The translations under genes and the position numbers were made by a program. This document shows positions 36,330 to 45,654 of a stretch of 64,000 bases of DNA, piece after piece. The first letter of the stretch is position 1; every line of letters starts with the position of its first letter. Source of the stretch: an uncultured Pseudomonadota bacterium (lineage in GTDB: Bacteria > Pseudomonadota > Gammaproteobacteria > Steroidobacterales > Steroidobacteraceae); contig CAIKMS010000023.1 of NCBI GenBank assembly GCA_903828595.1, positions 124,001 through 188,000 of the forward strand. The letters are read 5' to 3'. Under the pieces are notes generated by a model that saw only the letters and a program-made list of their open reading frames with translations, was not told the DNA's origin and ran no database searches.

Positions 36330-36444
36330 AAGTTGAGAATTACGTCCGGTGTGCGCGTGCCAATAGCCGTAAAGTACAGTGTAGCGTTATGCGCCTGTGA
36401 TGCGCCTTGTAATCGCATCCGGCACCCGAACCTCTGGAGTGCTC

Positions 36445-36900
36445 ATGAGTGAGGAACAAAACCCGATATCTTTGTTTGTGACCCATGCTTGGAGCACGGA
36501 CGATGAGTATCTGCGGGCCTTTGAATTCCTTGAATCCTCGCGTCATTTTTATTATCGCAATCTATCCCGCCCGTTGGACTGCCCTAACGCGACCCGGCAA
36601 ACACAGATCAGCGCCCTGCAGGCCCAAATGGAAAAAGCTGAGGTGGTGTTAGTGCTCGCCGCACAGTACGCTGACTCCGCCTTTTGGATAGACCATCAGG
36701 TCGCTACCGCACTGGCGATGCGAAAACCCCTGGTGTTACTTCCGGCTTTTGGCAGCAACGCCCCGGCACCGGTTCACTTACTCAGCCGCATTGGTGTGGT
36801 GGTGAACTGGAGTGAAAGGGCACTGGTACAGGCCCTTCGGCGCCAAGCGCGACCGGATACGCCGCTGGGCTGGGATACCATCGACTTCACGATGGACTAA
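36445..36900 (+). CDS. MTH538/ThsB-like TIR-domain protein
   Basis: The product is a 151-aa single-domain protein. The pattern ISLFVTHAWSTDDEYLRAFEFL, then FYYRNLSRP, ALQAQMEKAEVVLVLAAQYADSAFWIDHQVATA, KPLVLLPAF and VVNWSERALVQAL matches the MTH538 TIR-like family (PF08937), which includes ThsB of Thoeris defence. The beta-A strand, the SHSW-like 'THAW' loop and the W-I-EI/DH helix are recognisable. ATG 36445 has GGAG 7 bases upstream; the longer frame from 36397 lacks an SD. No ThsA, SIR2, SAVED or other effector is encoded next to it. It could be a signalling TIR or a housekeeping flavodoxin-like protein. Confidence 0.8.
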   Translation: MSEEQNPISLFVTHAWSTDDEYLRAFEFLESSRHFYYRNLSRPLDCPNATRQTQISALQAQMEKAEVVLVLAAQYADSAFWIDHQVATALAMRKPLVLLPAFGSNAPAPVHLLSRIGVVVNWSERALVQALRRQARPDTPLGWDTIDFTMD

Positions 36901-36989
36901 GTACGCTTCCCCGCACTTATGATTACTCGAGCCAGATTGCCAGACGCTGATCGGGGCTTAAGGCGCCACTAACCCAGCTCAAGTTAAGC

Positions 36990-37358
36990 TTAGGCTTCCA
37001 CCGCAAACAGTGGGATCACGGTATCAGACAGGTCGCGTGGCTCGCGGCGAAGGCTGCTGTGGCTGTGCGCCTGACGCTCAAAGGCCAGTACCAACTGGAC
37101 CAAGTTCGCGGCGATCACCTGGGTTTGCTCTGGGGACATCTTTCGCACGGTGGCCTGTATAGCGGTCTCGCCAGTCAACGGACGGACGGATTGCACGGTC
37201 TCCATCAGCTCACGGTAATCCGCGTGCAGATTATCGGGCAAGTCCAGGGCCTCGACGTGCGCTAAAAGCATTGAAAAAGCCAATGTAACTCGCTGTTTTA
37301 CAGGTTGATTACTCACCAGATGCGTGAGCGCTTGATGCAGTATTTCTGACACGGCCAT
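36990..37358 (-). CDS. Conserved-looking protein of unknown function
   Basis: The product is 122 aa, predicted mostly helical, acidic to neutral, with no signal peptide, TM helix or recognised motif. ATG 37358 has AAGGA 7 bases upstream and a good promoter candidate about 150 bases further up (TTGCAA-N16-TATAGT), which together support a real gene. It faces the TIR-like gene tail-to-tail with 89 bases between. I do not recognise the family. Confidence 0.7.
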   Translation of the reverse strand: MAVSEILHQALTHLVSNQPVKQRVTLAFSMLLAHVEALDLPDNLHADYRELMETVQSVRPLTGETAIQATVRKMSPEQTQVIAANLVQLVLAFERQAHSHSSLRREPRDLSDTVIPLFAVEA

Positions 37359-37503
37359 GCCAAATCCTTAGCGCAGTCAACCCCAAAGCTCGCGCCACGC
37401 ACGCCAAGCCCTGGGTTTAGGGCCCAACCTAGCGGCGGTACGCGAGTCAACGAATGTATGGGTACTCGACCTTCTTTATCAGTCAGTACAAGGACCTAGG
37501 CCA

Positions 37504-37542
37504 ACTATAGCGAGCGATTTGGAATTTGCAACCGCTGCATCC
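37504..37542 (-). promoter_or_regulatory. Promoter with conserved 20-bp upstream motif
   Basis: On the minus strand GGATGCAGCGGTTGCAAATT (37523-37542) contains a TTGCAA -35 (37526-37531), then 16 bases, then TATAGT (37504-37509). The same 20-mer with one change occurs before the SYLF gene at 62064-62083, with the same TTGCAA-N16 arrangement. Confidence 0.55.
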
Positions 37543-37748
37543 GCCCAGCGTGCCCCAAAGTCTGCCTTCACGCCTAGCCTGAGGTGGTATATTTAAAGTA
37601 ATAAGTAAATAAAATGACACAAAGCACTGATTTAATTTGAAATACAATTACAACATTAACTTCTCTTTAAGTTGAAGTAGGGCACAGCCTGATGCCGTGA
37701 TAACTTGAGCATCACAGTAGGCAATGGTGGCCGTGGGGCCTGAGCTCA
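37543..37748. other. AT-rich intergenic region before the glycosyltransferase cluster
   Basis: This stretch is markedly more AT-rich than its surroundings at about 37585-37675, with several TAAA/TTAA runs. It has no ORF with an SD. It probably contains the promoter of the glycosyltransferase gene. I could not fix a -35/-10 pair. Confidence 0.4.
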
Positions 37749-38774
37749 ATGGGAACTTTGCGTCATTTAGATTTCGTCTCAGGCATGCCGGTGCATTTTT
37801 TCGTCAAGCCGGCCGGCATCAGCCTTGAGCGCGCGCAAACCTTAGATCCCGATCGAGACTGGACGGATCTGCGGCGCGCCCGCGAGGTTTGGATTATCCA
37901 AACCTGGCATCGTCTGCGCCATGCCGGTTACACCCCAACCATGAGCGATGAACCGGTAAACGACGGGATCATCGTCTACCACAAGGAAGACCAACGGGAG
38001 CTGCTGCGACGGCTGCCGCGCCAGTCCCGGGCCGTTTTGGTGGGGGTTCGGGCGGATTTTCGTTCCTGCGACGCGGCCGATTTTGAAGTCCTGCAAAACG
38101 GCTACTACGCCGATCAGCGCCGCAGTTTCTTTGTGCCGCACTGGCCACAGCCCGGATTAATACCCCGTGATAAGCAGCGAGGCGATCGGTTGGAGCGGAT
38201 CGCGTTTAAAGGCTACGCCGGGAACCTGCTGGCCGAATTTAGGCTGGGCCAGTGGCAGGACTTTTTGGCCACGCAGGGCCTGATCTTTGACGACGACGCG
38301 ATTATGGATGACTCCTCCGATCACCCCATTCTCACGCGTTTTCACGACTACCACGATGTGGATGTCGTGTTAGCGGTGCGACCCGGTCAAAGTACGCACA
38401 AACCCGCCAGCAAGCTGGTTAATGCCTGGCATGCCGGGGTGCCCGCGCTACTCAGCCCAGACTATCCCTTTGAGGAACTGCGCCAAAGCCCTGACGACTA
38501 CCTGGCGGTGAGTTCGGTCACCGAGGCCATAGCCGCGGTAAATCGCCTGTTGCGCGAACCAGGGCTGTACCGTCGCATGATCGAACAAGGGTTTAAACGC
38601 GCGCAACACTACACCGTGGCCAGCGTTACCCAACAGTGGGCAAAGTTGCTGTACCAAACAATCCCCGCGCAAGTGAGTCGCCGGCCGCAATGGACGTGGA
38701 GTCCGATTTGGCGCGGCGCCCGAACCTTCAGACGTAAAGCCGCGCAGAGTCTGGGACTCATTTCTCGCCGCTAG
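37749..38774 (+). CDS. Glycosyltransferase-like protein
   Basis: The product is a 341-aa cytoplasmic protein. The C-terminal half (ADVVLAVRPGQ-type segment, THKPASKLVNAWHAGVPALLSPDYPFEELRQSPDDYLAVSSVTEAIAAVNRLL, about residues 215-275) has the nucleotide-sugar-binding pattern of GT-B enzymes. The N-terminal half is poorly conserved. A basic C-terminal tail might touch the membrane. Start alternatives are ATG 37749 and ATG 37785 (MPVHFFVKPAG). It is next to the rhamnose genes, so a role in a surface glycan is likely. The last 17 bases overlap the convergent gene. Confidence 0.7.
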   Translation: MGTLRHLDFVSGMPVHFFVKPAGISLERAQTLDPDRDWTDLRRAREVWIIQTWHRLRHAGYTPTMSDEPVNDGIIVYHKEDQRELLRRLPRQSRAVLVGVRADFRSCDAADFEVLQNGYYADQRRSFFVPHWPQPGLIPRDKQRGDRLERIAFKGYAGNLLAEFRLGQWQDFLATQGLIFDDDAIMDDSSDHPILTRFHDYHDVDVVLAVRPGQSTHKPASKLVNAWHAGVPALLSPDYPFEELRQSPDDYLAVSSVTEAIAAVNRLLREPGLYRRMIEQGFKRAQHYTVASVTQQWAKLLYQTIPAQVSRRPQWTWSPIWRGARTFRRKAAQSLGLISRR

Positions 38775-39900
38775 ACGGTTGGATTGCCTTGTTTGCCCGG
38801 CGGGCGAGCCGCTGCTCGATAGCCTCTACGGCGACGGACACGCCATTGGCAATACGCTTCGAGCTTACCGCTTGACTCAGCGCCGTTCGACGCGCGGAGT
38901 CACTCAACAAAGCCTGTGCCTGCTCGACAATGCTCTGGGAAGTAAATGCTGCAGCCACGCACAGGCCGTGCTGCCGGCAACCGGCAATGCGTGCGGCCTG
39001 ATCTGCGGCAATAGGCACCGCCACACAGACCGCCTGCTGGGCCAGCGCCTGAATCAGTAAACTGCCGCCGTTAACTACGCTAACACGGGCTTGCGCGACT
39101 AGCGCCATCAGCTCGGCGTTGGGCAAGGCACCACAGGCGATGACGCCGGGCCAGGAGGTGCCGTCAGGCGCGCCCACCATGAGCACCGGTAGTGGTTGGC
39201 GCTTCGCTAAGGCCGCTGCTGCATCGCCGAACACGAGCGGACCGTTGGCCAGGCCGTCAAATTGGCCCGATCCTCCCGGACAGAGTAGGGCGTACTCCCC
39301 GGCACGCAGATTAAGCCGCGTCAGGGTGGCTTCTGACTGAGTCGGACTGGGGGCTTGAAAAAAGGTGGGTAGAAAGCGTACCGAATAGGTCGGCACCAGG
39401 CGCATCTTCATTCGTTCCCATAGGGTCAAGGGTTTAGCCAAAAAGGCAGGTGCCGCAAGCCAATGCTCATCGATGAAGGGCATACGATCCCAGCGAAAAC
39501 CCTTCCAGCGGGTCTTTCGCCGCGAACTGATGTAGATGCAGACACTGCCGGCCTGGGCCACGGCCTTGAACTGGCTATGCCGGCCGGCACTGTCAAAGAT
39601 CACCACGTCCGGCAGAAGTTGCTCAATAAAGGCTAGCACCGCAGCCACGTCGCGCGTCGGCGAGTCCTCAATCAGCGTGCACGGATAAGGACAGGTTTTG
39701 GCATAGGCAGCACCGCGATGCAAAACAAAGTGCACACTCGCCTTCGGCCAGCGCTGCGCTAACCCCTGTGCAATGGCCAAACAGCGAAAATACTCGCCAC
39801 TGCCGCCGGGCCCGGATACGGGGACGAACAAGATCTGCCGAGGCGAAGCCACTAACCGTTCAGGCGGCAGCACGCTCACAAAGCTGTCCTTGCGCCACAC
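38758..39900 (-). CDS. MurG-like (GT28-type) glycosyltransferase
   Basis: The product is 380 aa. The N-terminus has ILFVPVSGPGGSGEYFRCLAIAQGLAQRWP, the glycine-rich acceptor loop and helix seen in GT28/UGT-like enzymes. The C-terminus has YALLCPGGSGQFDG and VSVVNGGSLLIQALAQQAVCVAVPIAADQAARI, resembling the UDP-sugar-binding domain of MurG-type proteins. GTG start 39900. It is divergent from rmlA and overlaps the preceding glycosyltransferase gene tail-to-tail by 17 bases. The acceptor and sugar are unknown. Confidence 0.72.
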   Translation of the reverse strand: MWRKDSFVSVLPPERLVASPRQILFVPVSGPGGSGEYFRCLAIAQGLAQRWPKASVHFVLHRGAAYAKTCPYPCTLIEDSPTRDVAAVLAFIEQLLPDVVIFDSAGRHSQFKAVAQAGSVCIYISSRRKTRWKGFRWDRMPFIDEHWLAAPAFLAKPLTLWERMKMRLVPTYSVRFLPTFFQAPSPTQSEATLTRLNLRAGEYALLCPGGSGQFDGLANGPLVFGDAAAALAKRQPLPVLMVGAPDGTSWPGVIACGALPNAELMALVAQARVSVVNGGSLLIQALAQQAVCVAVPIAADQAARIAGCRQHGLCVAAAFTSQSIVEQAQALLSDSARRTALSQAVSSKRIANGVSVAVEAIEQRLARRANKAIQPSSGEK

Positions 39901-40076
39901 TCAAACGGCGCCGGATCTGGCTTCAGATGAGCCTGTCGCGACACGTTGATCATCAAAAACCCCAGGCACCCTGTCCTAGTTGCCGATGGTAACAGACCCA
40001 ACTTAAGCCACGTGGACGCTTCGCCCCTCACTGGGTATCCTTTAGCCCGGCAGTCCACTCTATAAGGCGTACCCCC

Positions 40077-40961
40077 GTGATCAGTAAGGGCATTATTTTA
40101 GCCGGTGGGTCGGGCACGCGCCTGTACCCCGTGACTCGAGCGGTATCCAAGCAACTGCTGCCAGTCTACGACAAGCCTTTGGTCTACTACCCGCTGGCCA
40201 TACTCATGCTGGCCGGTATTCGTGACGTGTTCATTATCACCACGCCCGAGGATGCAGCCTCGTTCCTGCGCTTGTTAGGCGATGGTTCGCAGTGGGGCAT
40301 TCGCATTACCTACGGCGTACAGCCTAGGCCCGAGGGCATTGCTCAAGCATTTTTGATCGCCAGTGACTGGCTGCAAGATTCGGCCTGCTGCCTGGTCCTT
40401 GGTGACAACGTCTTCTACGGCCATGGCCTGCCAGACCAACTCCGTGACGCCGCCGCACGAGCGCACGGCGCGTCGGTGTTTGCGTATTACGTGAGTGATC
40501 CGCAGCGATACGGTGTGATGGAGTTTGACGACGAGGGTCGTGCTATCAGTATTGAGGAGAAACCCGCACAGCCCAAATCACACTACGCCGTCACCGGCTT
40601 GTACATGTATGACTCGGACTGCGTGCAGATCGCACGAAATCTTAAACCCTCGCCACGCGGAGAATTAGAGATCACCGATTTGAACCGGGTGTACCTGCAA
40701 CGCGGGGACCTGCATGTCCAAGTCCTGGGTCGGGGAGTGGCCTGGCTGGATACCGGTACCCACGAGTCTTTGTTGGATGCGTCAAACTTTATCGAGACCA
40801 TTGAGACCCGCCAGGGACTGAAGGTCTGCTGTCCAGAAGAAATTGCCTATAGGCAAGGCTATATAGACTCAAGCCAAGTCGAGCATTTAGCCAGTCAATT
40901 AGGACGAACCGCTTATGCTTCTTACCTGCGCGGTTTGATTTCAGAAGCTAAGCGCTCATGA
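40077..40961 (+). CDS. rmlA: Glucose-1-phosphate thymidylyltransferase
   Basis: The product is 294 aa and makes dTDP-glucose, the first step of dTDP-L-rhamnose synthesis. It has N-terminal signature [16 protein letters not shown] (5-20), [45 protein letters not shown], and ITDLNR. Start GTG 40077 has AAGG upstream. It is the first gene of rmlACDB and overlaps rmlC by ATGA. Confidence 0.98.
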   Translation: MISKGIILAGGSGTRLYPVTRAVSKQLLPVYDKPLVYYPLAILMLAGIRDVFIITTPEDAASFLRLLGDGSQWGIRITYGVQPRPEGIAQAFLIASDWLQDSACCLVLGDNVFYGHGLPDQLRDAAARAHGASVFAYYVSDPQRYGVMEFDDEGRAISIEEKPAQPKSHYAVTGLYMYDSDCVQIARNLKPSPRGELEITDLNRVYLQRGDLHVQVLGRGVAWLDTGTHESLLDASNFIETIETRQGLKVCCPEEIAYRQGYIDSSQVEHLASQLGRTAYASYLRGLISEAKRS

Positions 40962-41506
40962 ACATTGTGCCTTTGACACTGCGCGACGTACGGGTGGTAG
41001 AGCCGCGTGTTTATAGCGACAACCGCGGTGCCTTTCTGGAGACCTGGAACGAGCAGGCCTATGCCGACTTAGGTATCAGCGGACCCTTTGTTCAGGATAA
41101 CCTCAGTGTCTCCTGCAAGAACACGCTACGCGGGCTGCATTATCAAGTCCAACAGGCCCAAGGCAAGTTAGTGCGCGTGGTACGCGGCGCGATCTACGAC
41201 GTGGTGGTGGATTTACGGCGCAGCTCACCGCAGTTTGGGCAGTGGACGGCCATTACCTTGCGAGCCGAAGAACAACGAGCCTTATGGGTACCGGCCGGTT
41301 TTGCGCACGGGTTTTTAGCTCTGGCGGATGATACCTGGGTGCAATACAAGGTTACCGATTACTGGGCGCCGGCACACGAGCGTACGTTGGCCTGGAATGA
41401 CCCAACCGTCGGTGTGTCCTGGCCCCTAGCCCAGGGGGAAGTGCCGCTGTTATCGGCTAAAGATGCCGTGGGAGCGGCGCTCTTAAAGGCAGATCACTAC
41501 CCGTGA
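40958..41506 (+). CDS. rmlC: dTDP-4-dehydrorhamnose 3,5-epimerase
   Basis: The product is a 182-aa cupin that epimerises C3 and C5 of dTDP-4-keto-6-deoxyglucose. Key segments: [30 protein letters not shown] with the catalytic His, [18 protein letters not shown], and [26 protein letters not shown]. It overlaps both rmlA and rmlD by 4 bases. Confidence 0.97.
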   Translation: MNIVPLTLRDVRVVEPRVYSDNRGAFLETWNEQAYADLGISGPFVQDNLSVSCKNTLRGLHYQVQQAQGKLVRVVRGAIYDVVVDLRRSSPQFGQWTAITLRAEEQRALWVPAGFAHGFLALADDTWVQYKVTDYWAPAHERTLAWNDPTVGVSWPLAQGEVPLLSAKDAVGAALLKADHYP

Positions 41507-42390
41507 AAGTTCTTATCACCGGCGCGGCCGGTCAGCTGGGTCTGGCACTGACGCGCACGCAACCTTCAAACGTGCAGGTCGTGCGGCTCGCGCGTGCCGA
41601 ACTGGATATCACCGACCCCAATGCGCTGTTAGCCGTACTGACGCTGCATAAACCCAACGTGGTGATCAATGCAGCCGCCTATACCCTGGTGGACCAGGCG
41701 CAAAGCGATCCGCAGTCTGCCGAGCAGGTCAATGCCGTTGCTCCCGGCGCTATCGCTTTGGCGTGTCATCGCGCTCAGGCGCGACTAATCCACGTGTCTA
41801 CGGACTACGTTTTTGATGGGACAGCCCACCAACCCTATCTTCCTGAATCCACCACGCAGCCCTTGGGCGTGTACGGCGCCAGCAAGCGGCGTGGTGAGAT
41901 CGCTGTGCTGCAAGCGCTGGGAACCGATGCGCTGGTGGTACGTTCTTCCTGGTTGTATGCCGCCACCGCGCGAAATTTTTTAACGCGCATGCTCGAACTG
42001 ATGCGCGAGCGGCCGCAGTTAAAAATCGTCATGGATCAAATTGGCGCACCCACGCTAGCCGATGACCTGGCTCAGGCACTGTGGACACTTACGGATGGAC
42101 GATTAAACGGTATTCAGCACTGGTGTAATTCCGGTGTAGCCAGTTGGTACGACTTCGCCGTCGCCATCGCCGAAGAGGCACACACTCGCGGTCTGTTAGC
42201 GCAGATCCCGTCGCTGCTGCCCATTATTAGTGCTGACTATCCGACGCCAGCAGTCAGACCGCACTTTAGCGTTTTGGATAAGCGCCGTACCGAAGTCGCC
42301 CTGGGAGTAGTCGCACCCCACTGGCGCAGTTCGTTGCGATGCGCGCTGGATACGCTGACCCCGACACTGACTCTAGGAAGGCCTTCATGA
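41503..42390 (+). CDS. rmlD: dTDP-4-dehydrorhamnose reductase
   Basis: The product is a 295-aa SDR-family reductase for the last step to dTDP-L-rhamnose. It has cofactor loop ITGAAGQLG (5-13), VINAAAYTLVDQAQSDP, STDYVFDGTA, and YGASKRRGE with the Tyr-Lys pair. The GTG start at 41503 overlaps the rmlC stop. It ends with an ATGA overlap into rmlB. Confidence 0.97.
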   Translation: MKVLITGAAGQLGLALTRTQPSNVQVVRLARAELDITDPNALLAVLTLHKPNVVINAAAYTLVDQAQSDPQSAEQVNAVAPGAIALACHRAQARLIHVSTDYVFDGTAHQPYLPESTTQPLGVYGASKRRGEIAVLQALGTDALVVRSSWLYAATARNFLTRMLELMRERPQLKIVMDQIGAPTLADDLAQALWTLTDGRLNGIQHWCNSGVASWYDFAVAIAEEAHTRGLLAQIPSLLPIISADYPTPAVRPHFSVLDKRRTEVALGVVAPHWRSSLRCALDTLTPTLTLGRPS

Positions 42391-43511
42391 CTCGTTGTGT
42401 ATTGGTTACCGGCGCTGCCGGTTTCATTGGCGCTAATTTTTGTCACTACTGGGCCAAGCATCATCCAGCCGATCGCCTGATTGGCTATGACTTACTGACC
42501 TACGCGGGTAATCCAGCCAGTGTGGAGTCACTGACGCGGTCCGGTCAGTTAGCGTTGATTCAGGGGGATATCGTGGACTTTGACGCCGTCAGTGCGGCCT
42601 TTAATCAGACGCAACCGGACTGGATCGTGAACTTTGCGGCTGAATCTCACGTGGATCGTTCCATCAAAGACCCGCGCGCTTTTGGCCGCACCAACGTTTT
42701 AGGAACCCAAGTGCTGATGGATGCGGCGCGCGAACTGTGGGGCGCTACGCCTGAGCCCAACAAACGTTTTCATCACGTGTCCACCGATGAAGTCTTCGGC
42801 ACTTTAGGACCTAACGACGCACCGTTTTCGGAGTCGACGGCTTATGCGCCTAATTCGCCTTACGCAGCGAGCAAGGCAGCGGCCGATCATTTTGTGCGTG
42901 CCTACGGGCGTACTTATAACTTTCCGTACACCTTAAGTAACTGCTCAAACAACTACGGCCCCTACCAGTTTCCTGAAAAGTTAATTCCGTTATGCCTGCT
43001 CAACATTCTGGAAGGTCGGCGCCTGCCCATCTATGGCGATGGTCAGCAAGTTCGTGACTGGCTACACGTCCACGATCATTGTCGGGCCATTGATGTGATT
43101 TTGCAGACCTCGCCCTTAGGCGAGAGTTTTAATGTCGGTGGTGGCACGGAACTGGCGAATCTCACCGTGATTGACCAACTCTGCCACATCGTAGATCAAG
43201 CTTTTTTAGAAAACCCGGGCCTAAAACAGCGCTTTGTACGCAGCCCAATGGCAAATTCAGTGGCCTCGCGCGAGCTCATTGAGTTTGTCCGCGACAGACC
43301 GGGGCATGATCGTCGATATGCCGTCAACGGCGATAAGCTTACCCAAGCGCTGGGCTTTAGCGCTCAGCAGAACTTTGCTGAGGGCTTAACGCAGACCGTG
43401 CACTGGTATCTGGGCCATGAGCCCTGGTGGCGCGGTGTGCTGGATGGGAGCTATCGGGATTGGGTACGTGAGCATTACGGCGACAAGGCGCACACGGAGC
43501 CGATGGCTTGA
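42387..43511 (+). CDS. rmlB: dTDP-glucose 4,6-dehydratase
   Basis: The product is a 374-aa NAD-dependent SDR for the second step of the pathway. It has TGAAGFIGANF near the N-terminus, FAAESHVDRSI, STDEVFGTLG with the catalytic Asp-Glu pair, YAASKAAADHFVRAYGRTY, and SNCSNNYGPYQFPEKLIPL. ATG 42387 has AGGAAGG upstream and overlaps the rmlD stop; the frame extends upstream inside rmlD without support. The order A-C-D-B differs from the common B-D-A-C. Confidence 0.97.
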   Translation: MTRCVLVTGAAGFIGANFCHYWAKHHPADRLIGYDLLTYAGNPASVESLTRSGQLALIQGDIVDFDAVSAAFNQTQPDWIVNFAAESHVDRSIKDPRAFGRTNVLGTQVLMDAARELWGATPEPNKRFHHVSTDEVFGTLGPNDAPFSESTAYAPNSPYAASKAAADHFVRAYGRTYNFPYTLSNCSNNYGPYQFPEKLIPLCLLNILEGRRLPIYGDGQQVRDWLHVHDHCRAIDVILQTSPLGESFNVGGGTELANLTVIDQLCHIVDQAFLENPGLKQRFVRSPMANSVASRELIEFVRDRPGHDRRYAVNGDKLTQALGFSAQQNFAEGLTQTVHWYLGHEPWWRGVLDGSYRDWVREHYGDKAHTEPMA

Positions 43512-44527
43512 GCCGACACGCGCTGTTTATCGCCTATAACCTCGAACAGCCCTCGTTTCGTTATCGGATGCGCTGCTTAATACCTGCGCTGGAGGGGCAG
43601 GGCTGGACAGTGCGTGTCGAACAATTCCCCAGTGGTCGCTACGGATGGCGGGTATGGGAACGGCGCGCCTTGCTAGCTTGGGCGGACATTACGGTCTTAC
43701 AGCAGGTCAAGCTCAGCGCCCCGGAAGCCTGGTGGCTGCGTCGGTACGCACGGCGTGCGCTTTTAGATATCGATGATGCCATCTACGTGCGTAAGCCGCG
43801 TCAGCTGGGATTACCCGCCGAGGAAAGCGCCTGGCGGCGAGCTAAGTTTCGGGCCACCTGTAGCCACATGGATGCCGTGGTGGTCGGCAATGACGTCCTG
43901 GCGCAAGAAGCCCGCCGGGCAGGCAGACCTATCACGATCCTGCCGACGGCGGTCGATGCGGATCGCTACGAGTTGAGTCAACCCGCACCAGACCAGCCAC
44001 CGACGGTGGTGTGGATTGGTAGCCCGGAAAATCTTGTCTATCTAGAACTCGTGCGACCCGCCCTGGTGAAACTTAAGGCGCGGCTTACCAATCTTAGGCT
44101 GCGCGTGGTGTGCTCACGGTTTCCCGATTGGCCGGAACTTAACATTGAGCGTGTGGTGTGGAGTTCGAGCGCTGAGATTGCGGCCTTGCGCAGCGCCCAC
44201 GTAGGCATCATGCCCTTAACCGACGATGCGTGGGCGCGCGGTAAGTGCGCGTTTAAGTTGTTGCAGTACATGGCCGCGGGCCTTCCCTGTGTGGCCTCGC
44301 CGGTCGGTGCCAATGTGCAGGCGGTCGTGCCGGGGGTTACCGGCTTTCTGGCCGATGGTACGCCCCAGTGGGAACAGGCCTTAGGCTTGCTACTGAGTGA
44401 ACCGCAAAAGGCATTAAGCATGGGACGCGCGGGGCTGGCACATCTGAACTTCGCGTATGCGCAAAGCACGTACATCAACCGCTACAGCGCCCTACTGACC
44501 GAGTGGGCAGACAAAGATACGCCCTAG
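43508..44527 (+). CDS. Glycosyltransferase, GT4-like
   Basis: The product is a 339-aa GT-B enzyme. The C-terminal domain has TVVWIGSPENL, SSAEIAALRSAHVGIMPLTDDAWARGKCAFKLLQYMAAGLPCVASPVGANVQAVVPGVTGFLAD, with the usual E/K-containing sugar-binding region. The N-terminal domain begins HALFIAYNLEQPSFRYRMRCLIPAL. Start TTG 43508 overlaps the rmlB stop (TTGA), which makes this the last gene of the rhamnose operon; it is a good candidate for the rhamnosyl- or neighbouring sugar transferase. A strong terminator follows. Confidence 0.88.
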   Translation: MSRHALFIAYNLEQPSFRYRMRCLIPALEGQGWTVRVEQFPSGRYGWRVWERRALLAWADITVLQQVKLSAPEAWWLRRYARRALLDIDDAIYVRKPRQLGLPAEESAWRRAKFRATCSHMDAVVVGNDVLAQEARRAGRPITILPTAVDADRYELSQPAPDQPPTVVWIGSPENLVYLELVRPALVKLKARLTNLRLRVVCSRFPDWPELNIERVVWSSSAEIAALRSAHVGIMPLTDDAWARGKCAFKLLQYMAAGLPCVASPVGANVQAVVPGVTGFLADGTPQWEQALGLLLSEPQKALSMGRAGLAHLNFAYAQSTYINRYSALLTEWADKDTP

Positions 44528-44530
44528 GCT

Positions 44531-44568
44531 AAGACCGGCGAGTCACACTCGCCGGTCTTGGCTTTTCT
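44531..44568 (+). terminator. Intrinsic terminator of the rhamnose operon
   Basis: A perfect 13-bp stem AAGACCGGCGAGT / ACTCGCCGGTCTT with loop CAC is followed by GGCTTTTCT. It ends at the 3' end of the convergent aldolase gene and may serve both. Confidence 0.9.
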
Positions 44569-45604
44569 AGCGGTAGCTTTTAGCCATCACTTCCAGGGCA
44601 ATAGGTTTAATGCGATCGGCATGGCCGGCGCAACCGAAAGCCTCGAAGCGATCTTTGCAAATACCGCGGGCCGCCTTGGTTGCCAGCGACAGGTACTTGC
44701 GTGGGTCGAACTCGCTCGGATCCTTCGCAAAGGCCTGACGGATTGCGCCGGTCATCGCCAAGCGGATATCCGTATCGATATTGATCTTGCGAACACCGTG
44801 AGTAATCCCCCGCTGAATCTCTTCGACGGGGACTCCGTAGGTTTCTTTGATATCACCGCCGTTAGCACGAATGATAGCCAGCCACTCCTGCGGTACGCTA
44901 GAGGATCCGTGCATTACCAAATGGGTGTTAGGAATAGCCGCATGAATCGCGGCGATGCGATCAATCGCTAAGATATCACCGGTAGGCTTACGCGTGAATT
45001 TATAGGCTCCATGACTGGTGCCAATCGCAATCGCCAACGCATCAACACCGGTGCGCTCGACAAAGACTTTGGCCTCCTGCGGATCGGTGAGCAGCATGTC
45101 GTGCGAGAGTGTGCCTTCCGCGCCACTGCCGTCTTCTTCACCGGCTTGACCGGTTTCCAGTGAGCCTAAGCAACCTAACTCACCCTCAACCGACACACCT
45201 ATGCAGTGAGCCATCTCGCAAACGCGACGGGTAACGGCTACGTTGTATTCAAAATCAGCCGGTGTTTTCGCATCTTCTTTCAGGGAACCATCCATCATGA
45301 CGCTGGAAAAACCCGAGCGGATGGAGGCCTGACAAACGGCCGGCGAAGCCCCGTGGTCTTGGTGCATAACCAACGGAATATCCGGGTGAGCCTCGATCGC
45401 CGCTAAAACTAGGTGACGCAGGTAACCTTCGCCCGCGTACTTACGCGCTCCGGCTGATGCTTGCAAAATCACCGGGCTACGAGTCTCCTCGGCGGCCTGC
45501 ATGATGGCCTGCACCTGCTCCAGGTTGTTAACGTTGAAAGCCGGCACGCCGTATCCGTGTTCGGCCGCGTGATCCAGCAACTGGCGTAAAGACACTAGAG
45601 CCAT
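44567..45604 (-). CDS. fba: Class II fructose-bisphosphate aldolase, Calvin-cycle subtype
   Basis: The product is 345 aa and cleaves or forms fructose-1,6-bisphosphate with Zn. Zn ligands are visible in [26 protein letters not shown] and [10 protein letters not shown]. The whole length and the block [21 protein letters not shown] match the type IIB/Calvin (CbbA-like) subclass. ATG 45604 is preceded by AGGAG. The phosphoglycolate phosphatase gene lies 50 bases upstream on the same strand, an arrangement like cbbZ-cbbA. Confidence 0.96.
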   Translation of the reverse strand: MALVSLRQLLDHAAEHGYGVPAFNVNNLEQVQAIMQAAEETRSPVILQASAGARKYAGEGYLRHLVLAAIEAHPDIPLVMHQDHGASPAVCQASIRSGFSSVMMDGSLKEDAKTPADFEYNVAVTRRVCEMAHCIGVSVEGELGCLGSLETGQAGEEDGSGAEGTLSHDMLLTDPQEAKVFVERTGVDALAIAIGTSHGAYKFTRKPTGDILAIDRIAAIHAAIPNTHLVMHGSSSVPQEWLAIIRANGGDIKETYGVPVEEIQRGITHGVRKINIDTDIRLAMTGAIRQAFAKDPSEFDPRKYLSLATKAARGICKDRFEAFGCAGHADRIKPIALEVMAKSYR

Positions 45605-45654
45605 GAACGTATTCTCCTTAAATGACCAAACCCAAAATCGAATTTCAACCTTTA

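Noticed and set aside
37515..37545. Sigma-54 promoter in the 20-bp motif before the 122-aa protein
   Set aside because: GG and GC elements are present, but the spacing is GG-N11-GC, one base too long, in both copies of the motif; a sigma-70-like TTGCAA-N16 reading fits better.
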